Source: Camelimonas fluminis (GTDB taxonomy: Bacteria; Pseudomonadota; Alphaproteobacteria; Rhizobiales; Beijerinckiaceae). Taken from it: 64,000 nucleotides of DNA. The stretch is taken from NCBI RefSeq assembly GCF_014656355.1, contig NZ_BNCG01000001.1, forward strand, positions 417,623 to 481,622, given 5' to 3'. Of the stretch, positions 17,668 through 25,397 are shown piece after piece. Each line of letters begins with the position of its first letter. The first letter of the stretch is position 1. The notes under the pieces were generated by a model, which made no database searches, was not told where the DNA came from, and saw nothing but the letters and a program-made list of their open reading frames with translations. The translations under genes and the position numbers were made by a program.

Positions 17668-18951
17668 TCAGCTTTCCATGGCCAGCGCCCGGGCGTAGTG
17701 GCGCGGGGCAAGGCGGATGGTGAGCGCCGCGACGATGATGGCGCTCGCCGCATGCATCAGCCAGCCGGCGGCGTATCCGCCGGTAAGGTCATGCAGATTG
17801 GCGATGATCCACGGCGGCAGGGCCGCCAGCAGGAAGCCGCCGCCCTGCATCAGCGCCGACAGGGCGCCGGCCTGGAGCGGGTCCGGCAAATGATCAAGCG
17901 CCGTCACCATGGCCAGCGCAAACCAGCCGCCCAGACCCATGCCGACGATGATCGCCCATGCGGCGGGAGCCGCGGTTGGCCACAGGGCGAGGCCGGTGAA
18001 CCCCGCGACCTGCAGGGCCAGCGTCAGCCAGAGCCAGGGGCGACGGTCGTCATGACCGCTGGCGAGAACGGGGAGCAGCAGGGCCGCCAGCGCCTGGCTG
18101 GCGGCCATCAGCGCCAGCAGGCCGCCGCTCGCGGCGCTGCCCCAGCCAAGTTCCTGCCAGGATGGCGACAGCCACGCCACCACCGACGAATAGCCGCCGT
18201 TGACCAGGCCAAAGCACGCCATCAGCAGCCAGACGCGCGGGCGTTTGATCAGACGCCAGGCCGGATTGGCTCGCGCTGACGGGCCTGTCCTGTCCGCCGG
18301 CAGGGTCGCCGCCGCCAAGGCCACAGCCGCCAAAGCCGGCAGGGCGAGGAAGGCGAGACCGGCGCGCCAGCTTCCTGTGAGCGACGCCGCCAGGGGTGAA
18401 AGTTGTGCGCCGAGCGCGCCGCCGCACATCAGCATGGATGAATAGAGGCCGGTGACGGCGCCAACCCGATCCGGAAACTGCTGTTTGATGACGCCGGGAA
18501 ACACCGCCTGGACGACAGCGACGCCAAGCCCGATCAGCGCGGCGGTGGCGATCAGCAGCCAGCCTGGCCCGGGGACCAGACGCAGCAGGGAGCCAGCGCC
18601 AATGACCGCGAGAGAGACAATGACAGCCCGGCGGGCGCCGACGCCCGCCTGCAATCCTGGCCCCGCGAAGGCGACGAGGCCCATCAGCAGCATTGGCGCC
18701 AGGGTGAGCAGGGACATGCCTTGCAGGCTGAGGCCCGTGTCAGCCTGAATGGCCGGCGCCAGCGGGCCGACGCCGGTGATGAACGGACGCAGATTGAGCC
18801 CGACAATTGCCACGGCCGCGACCAGCAGCGCCCGGCTGGCGCCGGATTTTGCCCGGGAAAGGGGAGGCGTCGCGCCGTCGCCAGTATTCTCGCCCTGGAG
18901 CCGGGCGACTGTTTCAGTTGGGCGCGCGCTGGCCGTCGCGGGGTGTTTCAC
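17668..18951 (-). CDS. MFS transporter, CynX/NimT-like
   Basis: This is a 12-helix inner-membrane transporter of the major facilitator superfamily, 427 residues. The early segment ALLVAAVAIVGLNLRPFITGVGPLAPAIQADTG (quoted by parts: VGLNLRP and VGPLAP) is typical of the cyanate/2-nitroimidazole exporter group (CynX, NimT). The central loop is followed by RPRVWLLMACFGLVNGGYSS. A Pro/Thr-rich cytoplasmic N-terminus of about 38 residues precedes helix 1. The GTG start overlaps the stop of the deaminase gene by four bases, so the two are translationally coupled. The substrate is unknown. Pairing with a nucleoside-type deaminase suggests a small nitrogen compound such as a base or related toxin, but that is inference. 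Confidence 0.88.
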   Translation of the reverse strand: MKHPATASARPTETVARLQGENTGDGATPPLSRAKSGASRALLVAAVAIVGLNLRPFITGVGPLAPAIQADTGLSLQGMSLLTLAPMLLMGLVAFAGPGLQAGVGARRAVIVSLAVIGAGSLLRLVPGPGWLLIATAALIGLGVAVVQAVFPGVIKQQFPDRVGAVTGLYSSMLMCGGALGAQLSPLAASLTGSWRAGLAFLALPALAAVALAAATLPADRTGPSARANPAWRLIKRPRVWLLMACFGLVNGGYSSVVAWLSPSWQELGWGSAASGGLLALMAASQALAALLLPVLASGHDDRRPWLWLTLALQVAGFTGLALWPTAAPAAWAIIVGMGLGGWFALAMVTALDHLPDPLQAGALSALMQGGGFLLAALPPWIIANLHDLTGGYAAGWLMHAASAIIVAALTIRLAPRHYARALAMES

Positions 18952-19454
18952 GCGTCAGATCCGGCGGCGGGAGGCTGGCGTTTTTTCCACGCCGCGTAAG
19001 GCTCCGGCTCCGAGCCTGGCGCCAACATCGGCTGGTGGCGGATGATCATGGACTGTTCGGCGTGCGGCAGGGACAACTCCGCCTGTAGCGCCGCCGTTGA
19101 CAGGCCAAAGGAGGCGCCGTCGTCGTTGGAGAAGGCGTAGACCACTTCCCTCACGCCGGCGAGGCGCATCGCCGCCATGCACATGGGGCAAGGCTGGCCG
19201 CTGGCGTAGACCGCGCAGCCGGACAGGTCTGGCGAACCCAGTTTTTGGCTGGCCGCCCGCACGGCGAGTAATTCCGCGTGGGCGGTTGGATCGTGGCTTC
19301 GGGCGATCTCGTTGACGCCGGTGGCAAGGACGGCGCCGTCGCGCACGAGCACCGCGCCGAACGGACGTCCGCCGTTCGCGACGTTGGCGCGCGCCAGTTC
19401 AATGGCTTCGCACAGGAAGCGGCGGTCCCGCAGGTCCTTGTCGTCATTGATCAT
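18948..19454 (-). CDS. Nucleoside deaminase (guanine/cytosine deaminase-like)
   Basis: This is a zinc-dependent deaminase of 168 residues in the CDA/guanine deaminase fold. The zinc site is H59-A-E61 (TAHAELLAVR), with E61 as proton shuttle, and P88-C89-P90-M91-C92. The stretch NGGRPFGAVLV and the C-terminal EPYAAWKKR are also usual for the GuaD/tRNA-adenosine deaminase-like group. It is short for TadA and lacks an obvious tRNA-binding context, so a free-base deaminase is more likely. It sits 14 bases after the ankyrin gene and overlaps the downstream MFS gene, giving a three-gene minus-strand operon with a divergent LysR regulator. Confidence 0.87.
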   Translation of the reverse strand: MINDDKDLRDRRFLCEAIELARANVANGGRPFGAVLVRDGAVLATGVNEIARSHDPTAHAELLAVRAASQKLGSPDLSGCAVYASGQPCPMCMAAMRLAGVREVVYAFSNDDGASFGLSTAALQAELSLPHAEQSMIIRHQPMLAPGSEPEPYAAWKKRQPPAAGSDA

Positions 19455-19468
19455 GGTTCTGTCCTGAA

Positions 19469-20167
19469 TTATCTGGCGCCAGCCGCCGTGAGAATTTGCG
19501 CGATGGCGCGATAACCGCGCTGCCGGGCGTGGGCGAGGGGCGTGACCCCATCGTGATCGGCCAGATTGACATTGGCCCCCGCGTCCAGCAGCAAGCGGAC
19601 GATCTGCTGATGCGCTGGCCCGCCGTCACTGAGGATGATGGCCTCCAGCAAGGCGGTCCAGCCCAGCCGGTTGATGTGGTCAACAGCAACGCCGGCCTCT
19701 GTCAGCAGGCGCACTGTCTCGACATGGCCGCGCTCCGCCGCCGGGATCAGGGCCGTGCCGCCGAAGCGGTTGACGCTCTTCAGGTCCGCGCCGTGCGCCA
19801 GGGCCAGCTTCAGGATCTCAAGCCGCCCCCGGGCTCCGGCATAGAGGTAGGGGCTGTCCTGGATGCTGTCCTTCGCGTTCACGTCGGCGCCAGCCGCGAT
19901 GAGCGCTTCGGCGGCGGCGATGCTGTTGGCGTGCGTCGCGACCAGCAGGGACGTGGCGCCGGCCAGGTTGCGCCCGTCAACAGGCGCGCCGGCGGCCAGA
20001 AGTCTCCGGACAGCGGCGACATCGTTGTTTGCCGCGGCGTCGTGCAGGTCACTGACCATCCTGGCTACTCCCGGAGTCGTTGCTGGCGCGGCGCGGGGCG
20101 TGGTCGCGCCGGTGATCGCAACCAGCGCCAGACTGGCGCAGGCGATCGTCAGGGGCAGTTTCGACAT
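19469..20167 (-). CDS. Exported ankyrin-repeat protein
   Basis: This protein of about 232 residues has a signal peptide (LPLTIACASLALVAITGATTPRA, cleaved before the repeats). About five ankyrin repeats follow, recognised by LHDAAANNDVAAVRRLLAAGA, AAEALIAAGADVN, EILKLALAHGADL, TALIPAAERGHVETVRLL and IVRLLLDAGANVNLADHDG (all partial quotes). Periplasmic ankyrin proteins such as AnkB often protect or partner with enzymes. Here it leads an operon with a deaminase and an MFS transporter. GGAGAG lies about seven bases before the chosen ATG; the open frame extends to 20311 without signal or repeat sequence. Its partner is unknown. Confidence 0.85.
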   Translation of the reverse strand: MSKLPLTIACASLALVAITGATTPRAAPATTPGVARMVSDLHDAAANNDVAAVRRLLAAGAPVDGRNLAGATSLLVATHANSIAAAEALIAAGADVNAKDSIQDSPYLYAGARGRLEILKLALAHGADLKSVNRFGGTALIPAAERGHVETVRLLTEAGVAVDHINRLGWTALLEAIILSDGGPAHQQIVRLLLDAGANVNLADHDGVTPLAHARQRGYRAIAQILTAAGAR

Positions 20168-20377
20168 GGAGCTCTCCCACGGCGCATCCTGGGCAATTCC
20201 CGATCTACGTGGATCGGGTATTGCGCCTGTTTCCCCTGTTTTGAGCGAATTCTGATCAACCAGACGATTCCGTCGGGTCGGAAAGCGCTTTGGCGATGGC
20301 CGCGCCGCCACGGATAGTGCCCGGAATATATGATATTTAAAAATTAAATGATTTAATCGATATTATTATATATTTGA
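20168..20377. promoter_or_regulatory. Divergent control region with a very AT-rich block
   Basis: Between the ankyrin operon (minus) and the LysR gene (plus). Bases about 20326-20378 are almost entirely A and T, in sharp contrast to the flanks. Short dyads such as ATTTAATCGATATTA lie inside. LysR proteins usually bind T-N11-A dyads in divergent promoters, so this block is the likely operator and promoter core. Confidence 0.6.
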
Positions 20378-20401
20378 ATGATGAGCATGAGGATCGCCGC
20401 C

Positions 20402-21283
20402 ATGCCCGATCCGCGCCTGCTGCGTGCGTTCGTCGCGATTGTTGACGCCGGGGGATTCACCCAGGCGGCCGCGCGCCTCAATGTCACCCAGTCCACCATC
20501 AGCCAGCAACTGGCCCGGCTGGAGGAGGCTGTCGGCCAGTCGTTGATTGATCGGGCGGCGCGGCCGGTCATGCCCAGTCCGGCCGGCGAGCGCCTGCTGG
20601 GACACGCGCGGCGCATCCTGGCCCTGCAGGAGGAAGCGCGAAGGCTTCTCGCCGATCCCGCAGGCGTCACCGCGATCCGCATCGGCATGGCCGAGGACAT
20701 CGTCACGGCGCCGATGATGGCGCTGTTCGCGCGCTTCGCCGCCCGGCGTCGCGAAGTTCGCCTCGACGTCGCCTCTGGCCTGAGCCGGGATCTGGCCCGT
20801 CGCTATCGTGACGGTGAGTTCGATATCGTGGTGCTGAAGGAAGCGGAGCCGGGGCCCGGCAGTCGCGCCAGTTTTCCGGAGCCGCTGGCCTGGTTCGAAA
20901 GCGTCGATAGCGTCGGGGACTGGCCCGATCCGCTGCCGCTGGTGACATTTCCGGCCGGCGGACTGTATCGCGACGCCATGTTCGCGCGCGCCGAGCGGGA
21001 GGGGCTCGGCTGGTACGTCGCCTTCTCCGGCAGCAGTCTGCACAACGTGCTGGTGGCGGTGGAAGCGGGGCTTGGCGTCTCGCTCCTGCCCGTCAACGCG
21101 GCGCGGGGGCGGCGGTTGCGCCGCCATGCCGGCCTGGGGAGCGAGCCCGCCATGGTCACCACCGTCTACGTCGCGGAGCCGGTTGGTCCGGTTTCCGGGC
21201 TGGCGGACGGCATGATCGCCGTGCTGTCGGCGCGGGCGCATGCCGGAGGCGGCGACGGACCGCAGGACGGCCCGCCAGCCTGA
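20402..21283 (+). CDS. LysR-family transcriptional regulator
   Basis: This is a DNA-binding regulator of about 293 residues. The N-terminal winged helix-turn-helix is clear: LLRAFVAIVDAGGFTQAAAR, then LNVTQSTISQQLARLEEAVG. The linker helix follows, then a periplasmic-binding-like effector domain (AIRIGMAEDIV, FDIVVLKEAEP, GLGVSLLPVNAA). ATG at 20402 is nearest to the family start; ATG at 20378 and 20381 are also in frame, with TGAGGA between them and 20402. It diverges from the ankyrin, deaminase and MFS operon, its most likely target. The 3' end comes within 30 bases of the convergent solute-binding gene. Confidence 0.92.
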   Translation: MPDPRLLRAFVAIVDAGGFTQAAARLNVTQSTISQQLARLEEAVGQSLIDRAARPVMPSPAGERLLGHARRILALQEEARRLLADPAGVTAIRIGMAEDIVTAPMMALFARFAARRREVRLDVASGLSRDLARRYRDGEFDIVVLKEAEPGPGSRASFPEPLAWFESVDSVGDWPDPLPLVTFPAGGLYRDAMFARAEREGLGWYVAFSGSSLHNVLVAVEAGLGVSLLPVNAARGRRLRRHAGLGSEPAMVTTVYVAEPVGPVSGLADGMIAVLSARAHAGGGDGPQDGPPA

Positions 21284-21309
21284 AGGCCCGGCGCCGCGCG
21301 CGTCAGGGG

Positions 21310-22521
21310 TCAGTGCGTTGAAATCGGCTTGCCGATGGCGCGCCACACGGTCCCGTCGAACTCCTGCAACTGCATCTTGTTGTACATGCTGTAATTGTCA
21401 GGCGTGATGGTGAGGCTGACGTCGGGCAGCATCATCGGCGGGCGGTAGTCGCGCACCTGTTTGGCGGTGGCCATCAGGCGCTCCTGGGTGACGTCCTTGC
21501 CAGTTTTCTCGACGATGTTGCGGATCAGGTCGCCGATGACGTAGCCGAAGACGTTGCTGCCGTTGGTCTGGTCGCCGCGCGGATAGTATTTGTCCATCCA
21601 GGCCTTCCACGCCAGGGTTTCCGGATCATCTTTCCAGCGCGCGTCGGTCGGGTCCTTCAGCACCGCCGCCGTCACCACGCCCCTGGCGTTTTCCAGGCCA
21701 GCGTTCTTGAAGGTGGGGTTCACCGAGGCGGCGATGTAGCTGAGATAAATCTTCGGCTTCCAGCCCATGGCGCCCATCTTCTGCAGGGCCTGGCTGGTCT
21801 GCTTGGAGTAGGAGCCCATGATCAGCGTGTCGGCGCCGGAGGCCTTCAGCGCCAGGATCTTGGAGTCGACCGTCGGGTCAGTCAGTTCGTAGCTTTCCTT
21901 CGCCACGATCATTTTGTCGGCCTTGTCGCCAAGGCCGATCTGCACGCCCCGCAGATAATCCTTGCCGAAGTCGTCGTTCTGGTAGAACACGCCGATCCTG
22001 GCGTCCGGATTGGCCTGCAGGATCGCCTTCGCGTACAGCCTGGCCTCGCCGTAATAGGTGGGCAGGCCCGGCATGCTCAGCGGCGCGCTCTTCGGCTCCT
22101 GGAAGACATGCGAGCCGGACATGACGAACAGTTGCGGAATACCCTTCACGTGCAGGTATTTCTGGATGGCCATGCCGGTCGGGGTGCCGCTCTGGCCGAA
22201 CAGGGCGAAGATATCGTCCTGCTCCACCAGCTTGCGGGTCTGTTCCACGGCTTTGGGCGGGCTGAGGGCGTCGTCGCGCAGCAACACCCTGATCTTGCGA
22301 CCGTTCACGCCGCCTTCGTCGTTCACCTTGGCGAAATAGGCCTCGAAGGCATAGCCGAGAACGCCATAGGCTGAAGCCGGGCCGCTCAGGGGCTGCAGGG
22401 TTCCCAAACGGATTTCCGTATCCGAAACGCCCGGAACGCTGGCGGCGACGGCCGCGCCGCCGACGCCAATCGCCACCGACAGACCAATGACGCCCGCACA
22501 AAACCTGCGCGTGATTTTCAT
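21310..22521 (-). CDS. ABC transporter substrate-binding protein, LivJ-like
   Basis: This is a periplasmic type I binding protein (Peripla_BP_6, branched-chain amino-acid/amide class) of 403 residues. A signal peptide (FCAGVIGLSVAIGVGGAAVAAS) is followed by DTEIRLGTLQPLSGPASAYG, the ligand loop LRDDALSPPKAVEQTRKLVEQD, and a hinge region with IPQLFVMSGSHVF. No permease or ATPase gene is adjacent, so it is an orphan or works with a transporter elsewhere. It is related to the broken binding protein at 61223-62472, sharing the opening, the SPPK loop and the AE/KE-SYEL/V-DPT-DS block. Ligand unknown. Confidence 0.9.
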   Translation of the reverse strand: MKITRRFCAGVIGLSVAIGVGGAAVAASVPGVSDTEIRLGTLQPLSGPASAYGVLGYAFEAYFAKVNDEGGVNGRKIRVLLRDDALSPPKAVEQTRKLVEQDDIFALFGQSGTPTGMAIQKYLHVKGIPQLFVMSGSHVFQEPKSAPLSMPGLPTYYGEARLYAKAILQANPDARIGVFYQNDDFGKDYLRGVQIGLGDKADKMIVAKESYELTDPTVDSKILALKASGADTLIMGSYSKQTSQALQKMGAMGWKPKIYLSYIAASVNPTFKNAGLENARGVVTAAVLKDPTDARWKDDPETLAWKAWMDKYYPRGDQTNGSNVFGYVIGDLIRNIVEKTGKDVTQERLMATAKQVRDYRPPMMLPDVSLTITPDNYSMYNKMQLQEFDGTVWRAIGKPISTH

Positions 22522-22866
22522 CGTGTTTCCTCACCTCGCGCCGGCTGCGATATGCGGTGTGCGCCGGCTTGCCCGGACGTTAGGCGCAGGCGCCGCCGGC
22601 CGTCAATTTGGGGATGCGTCGCAGCTGTGGGCGGTTTGAAAGGTCCGGGCGGCTGGGGGCTCTCCGGGCTGGCGAACCTGACGTTTGCGTGAATTTTCGG
22701 AACAAAATCCCCTGACGGCTGTTCCCCAGAAGTCATTCCCGAAGTCATTCCGGTATTTTTCCAACCTATTCTGCACTCTTGTGCAGTTTGGCGCCCGCAT
22801 GCGCCGTTTTTCAGTCGGATGCGGGGAAATTCTCCGGAGTGAACGCACAACCATGGAGGCATATCG
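22522..22866. other. Control region upstream of small membrane peptide gene
   Basis: About 345 bases. It contains the near-consensus EcfG-type site at 22699-22723, a tandem 12-base duplication (GAAGTCATTCC units at 22729-22752) and a short dyad TGCAC-TCTT-GTGCA near 22775. No additional gene is supported. Confidence 0.5.
22699..22723 (+). promoter_or_regulatory. Candidate EcfG-type stress promoter (one mismatch)
   Basis: GGAAC, 16 bases, then TGTT in place of CGTT. It lies about 145 bases upstream of the 25-codon membrane peptide gene. The single mismatch and the distance make this weaker than the sites at 33499 and 35077. Confidence 0.35.
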
Positions 22867-22944
22867 ATGGGTAGGGGGATTTTGCTATGGCTGCTTGGCG
22901 TGCCGATCCCGATTATTCTGCTGCTCTGGTTGATTGGACGCTGA
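22867..22944 (+). CDS. 25-residue hydrophobic membrane peptide
   Basis: This short gene encodes MGRGILLWLLGVPIPIILLL followed by WLIGR. It is one membrane helix with two prolines and charged ends. GGAGG lies seven bases before the ATG. Very similar small hydrophobic proteins are commonly seen in rhizobial genomes near general-stress genes, where their role is unknown. The downstream neighbour is another membrane protein of the same strand, and a near-consensus EcfG-type promoter lies upstream. The good ribosome site and the pure hydrophobic composition support a real gene. Confidence 0.6.
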   Translation: MGRGILLWLLGVPIPIILLLWLIGR

Positions 22945-23112
22945 CAATGTCAGTCAGGCGAAGCAGATGTGACGTCCTCCGGAGCAAGGCGCGCGGATCG
23001 CGCGTCAGATGCTTCGGGAATTGGGCGATTTTACTGAAACCTGGTTCAGCAGGGGCCGTCGCGGCCGCCACGGTGCATCCCGTTGCGGAGCGGCGCGTCC
23101 AGGGAGGCCGCC

Positions 23113-23994
23113 ATGTCCCGTATCGATGAAATGTCCCGCGCCGATGACATTCTGATCGCAGCCGGCGCCGGGGCTCCGGAGCGGCCGATGAACTGGGCGG
23201 CGGCCTTTGCCGGCGCCGCCGTGGCCATCGCTGTCGCCATCATCCTGATGATGATCGCGGCGGGGCTTGGTCTTTCCGTCATCTCTCCGTGGAGCGGCGA
23301 AGGCGTTTCAGTCAAAAGCGCGCTGGTCACCGGCGGCATCGCGCTGATCGTGATCCAGTGGATCGCGTCCGCCGCCGGCGGTTACATCGCCGGCCGCATG
23401 CGCGCTGGCTGGGCGGGGCTGCGCAGCGATGAAACTTTCTTCCGCGATACCGTGCACGGTCTCGTCGCCTGGACGGTGGCGGCGCTGATCATGATGGGCG
23501 TCGCCGCTTCGTCTGCTTTTTCGGTCGCCGGAACCGGCGTCAGGGCTGCGGCTTCGGTTGCCGGAGCGGCGGTCACGACGGCCGGCGGCGTCGCCGACAG
23601 CGGCCTCGACTATTACGTCGACGGCATGCTGCGTCCAGGCCAGGCGGCCAATGTCCAGCCGATGCGCCCGGAAACGGTGAAGGAAGTCTCGCGGATCGTT
23701 GCCCGGGCCGCGGCGACCGGAAGCCTGCCGCAGGGCGACAGGACCTATATGGCCGGCGTGATCGCCAACGCCACAGGCGTGTCGCAGGCCGATGCGGAGG
23801 CGCGGATCAACAGCGCCATCCAGGGGCTGGAAAGCCTGAAGCAGGAGGCGAAGCAGCAAGCGGACGCGGCGCGCAAGGCAAGCGCCGCCACAGCCCTGGC
23901 CGCCGCTCTGGCCCTGTGCATCGGCGCATTCGTCGCCTGCGTGGCGGCGGTTCTGGGCGGCCGCGCCCGGGATGAATTCGCTTATGAGACGTAA
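23113..23994 (+). CDS. PhnA-like integral membrane protein
   Basis: This is a protein of about 293 residues with four to five predicted membrane helices. PMNWAAAFAGAAVAIAVAII opens the first helix. A second helix pair contains ALIVIQWIASAAGGYIAGRMR, and a third contains LVAWTVAALIMMGVAA. A soluble segment of about 120 residues follows, with an alanine-rich amphipathic helix (GLESLKQEAKQQADAARKAS), and then a final helix. This layout matches proteins often labelled PhnA-like in Rhizobiales; their function is not known and has no proven phosphonate role. GGGAGG lies six bases before the ATG. The flanking CsbD and MgtC genes suggest an envelope-stress setting. Confidence 0.75.
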   Translation: MSRIDEMSRADDILIAAGAGAPERPMNWAAAFAGAAVAIAVAIILMMIAAGLGLSVISPWSGEGVSVKSALVTGGIALIVIQWIASAAGGYIAGRMRAGWAGLRSDETFFRDTVHGLVAWTVAALIMMGVAASSAFSVAGTGVRAAASVAGAAVTTAGGVADSGLDYYVDGMLRPGQAANVQPMRPETVKEVSRIVARAAATGSLPQGDRTYMAGVIANATGVSQADAEARINSAIQGLESLKQEAKQQADAARKASAATALAAALALCIGAFVACVAAVLGGRARDEFAYET

Positions 23995-24229
23995 CGGCGG
24001 CTCATGTTCATCACGTCGCCACAACATAGCCGGCGCGCCCCTCGGGCGCGCCGCGTCGCCGGCGGCGCGCCTGGTAAGGTTCTGGTCGGGGAAGCGCCAT
24101 ATCTCGTTAATTTGAAACGGTTTCTCTGGAAAAATGGACGCTGCCTTTCCCCGGAACACTCTGGCCGGAACCATTCGGGCAGCCGTCTCATTGCTCCCCA
24201 GAAGCCGGATGCGCAACCTGGGGGCCCGC

Positions 24230-24739
24230 ATGAGCGATGCGCTTGCCGCGGCGTTGACCGCGGATCTTGAAATTGTCCTGCGCCTGTTTTGCGGCATGCT
24301 CGCCGGCATCGTGGTGGGGTGGGAGCGCACCCTCAAACAGAGCTACGCCGGCATCCGTACGTTTGGGCTGGTCGGTCTCGGCACGGCGACAGCGGCAGCC
24401 ATTTTCTCCGCCGCCACCGAAGGTGATGAGGCCAGTCGCGTGGTGCAGGGCATCCTGACCGGAGTCGGTTTTCTGGGCGCCGGGGTCATCACCATTGCCC
24501 GCACCACTGCGGAAATCAAAGCCGGGGAGAATGGCGGACCTGAGAAAAAAGACAGGGAAATGCACGCCAGGGGGCCGTCTGGCCTGACCACCGCGGCGGC
24601 TATCTGGGTGACGGCCGCCCTGGGCTGCGCGGCCGGGCTGGGTGACTTTCATCTTGCGATTATCGGCGCCGGCCTGGCGCTGGTGCTGCTCGTCGTCGAT
24701 CATTCCATTGAGCGCCTGGCCGGGCGGCGGCGAAACTGA
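24230..24739 (+). CDS. MgtC/SapB family membrane protein
   Basis: This is an inner-membrane protein of 169 residues in the MgtC family, which has roles in acid, low-Mg and intracellular survival and inhibits F-type ATP synthase in pathogens. The family core is clear: LRLFCGMLAGIVVGWERTLK, then AGIRTFGLVGLGTA, GILTGVGFLGAGVI and GLTTAAAIWVTAALGCAAGLG. A basic loop of about 25 residues (GENGGPEKKDREMHARG) is inserted before GLTTAA, as in some alphaproteobacterial members. The start at 24230 fits the family; the open frame extends 32 codons further. No clear ribosome site is visible. It precedes the CsbD gene. Confidence 0.88.
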   Translation: MSDALAAALTADLEIVLRLFCGMLAGIVVGWERTLKQSYAGIRTFGLVGLGTATAAAIFSAATEGDEASRVVQGILTGVGFLGAGVITIARTTAEIKAGENGGPEKKDREMHARGPSGLTTAAAIWVTAALGCAAGLGDFHLAIIGAGLALVLLVVDHSIERLAGRRRN

Positions 24740-24792
24740 GGCCACTGGAACACGGGAATGGTCCGGCAGGCGGATTTGTCATCAGTTCCAGA

Positions 24793-24818
24793 TGAACAAA
24801 ACCGGGCTTCGCGGCGTT
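24793..24818 (+). promoter_or_regulatory. Candidate EcfG-type promoter of the csbD-like gene
   Basis: TGAAC, 17 bases, then CGTT. This is one mismatch from GGAAC-N16/17-CGTT and ends 37 bases before the CsbD start codon. CsbD-family genes are classic general-stress targets. Confidence 0.5.
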
Positions 24819-24855
24819 GTCCAATGTAGATACCCCAAAAGATGGAGCATATCCT

Positions 24856-25062
24856 ATGGACTGGAATCGCGTTGAAGGAAACTGGAAGCAGGTCAAAGGC
24901 CAGATCAAGGAGCAGTGGGGAAAACTTACTGACGATGATCTGGATGTGATTGCCGGAAAGCGGGATCAGCTCGAAGGAAAGCTTCAGGAGCGTTATGGTT
25001 TGGCGAAAGACAAGGCGAAGGCCGATATCGACAGCTGGTATGATCGTCAGACCTGGTCGTGA
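24856..25062 (+). CDS. CsbD family stress protein
   Basis: This is a small hydrophilic protein of 68 residues. MDWNRVEGNWKQVKGQIKEQ opens a textbook CsbD domain, and GKLTDDDLDVIAGKRDQLEG and RYGLAKDKAKADIDSW follow. CsbD proteins are induced in general stress in many bacteria; their molecular role is unresolved. GGAGC lies nine bases before the ATG. An EcfG-type site lies upstream and a strong terminator follows 18 bases after the stop, so it is probably transcribed as a single gene. Confidence 0.95.
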   Translation: MDWNRVEGNWKQVKGQIKEQWGKLTDDDLDVIAGKRDQLEGKLQERYGLAKDKAKADIDSWYDRQTWS

Positions 25063-25080
25063 TCCGGGCGTCGCGCAGAC

Positions 25081-25120
25081 AACCAGAAACCCGCCGCTAT
25101 TCGCGGCGGGTTTCTGGTTT
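25081..25120 (+). terminator. Rho-independent terminator after csbD-like gene
   Basis: A long perfect hairpin: AACCAGAAACCCGCCGC pairs with GCGGCGGGTTTCTGGTT around the loop TATTC. The outer A/T arms supply the T-rich end. It lies 18 bases after the stop codon. Confidence 0.9.
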
Positions 25121-25397
25121 GTGAATGCGGGCGTGGCGGCCGCGCAAGCATTTCCGGTGAAACCTGTTTACAGAAAACGCTCAATGTCTTTGATCTGGCG
25201 CATTTTTTCCCGAAAAGTGGGCGTAAATTTGCCAGAAAGCGCTATTGTTGACGAATTTAATCTTTGTATCCACCGTCACATCATGCGTTGGGCAAAGGTA
25301 AAATTTATAAATTCCATCACAAAATCAACAAGTTGCTGATGTTTTTGTTTTCGGCCTGCGCTCCGCCGCCCGGCTTCGCGGGACGCGCATGTCACCG

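Noticed and set aside
16527..17723. Plus-strand open frame opposite the amidohydrolase
   Set aside because: No recognisable motif, and the minus strand encodes a complete metal hydrolase with the HHH and DPHHHLW-type signatures.
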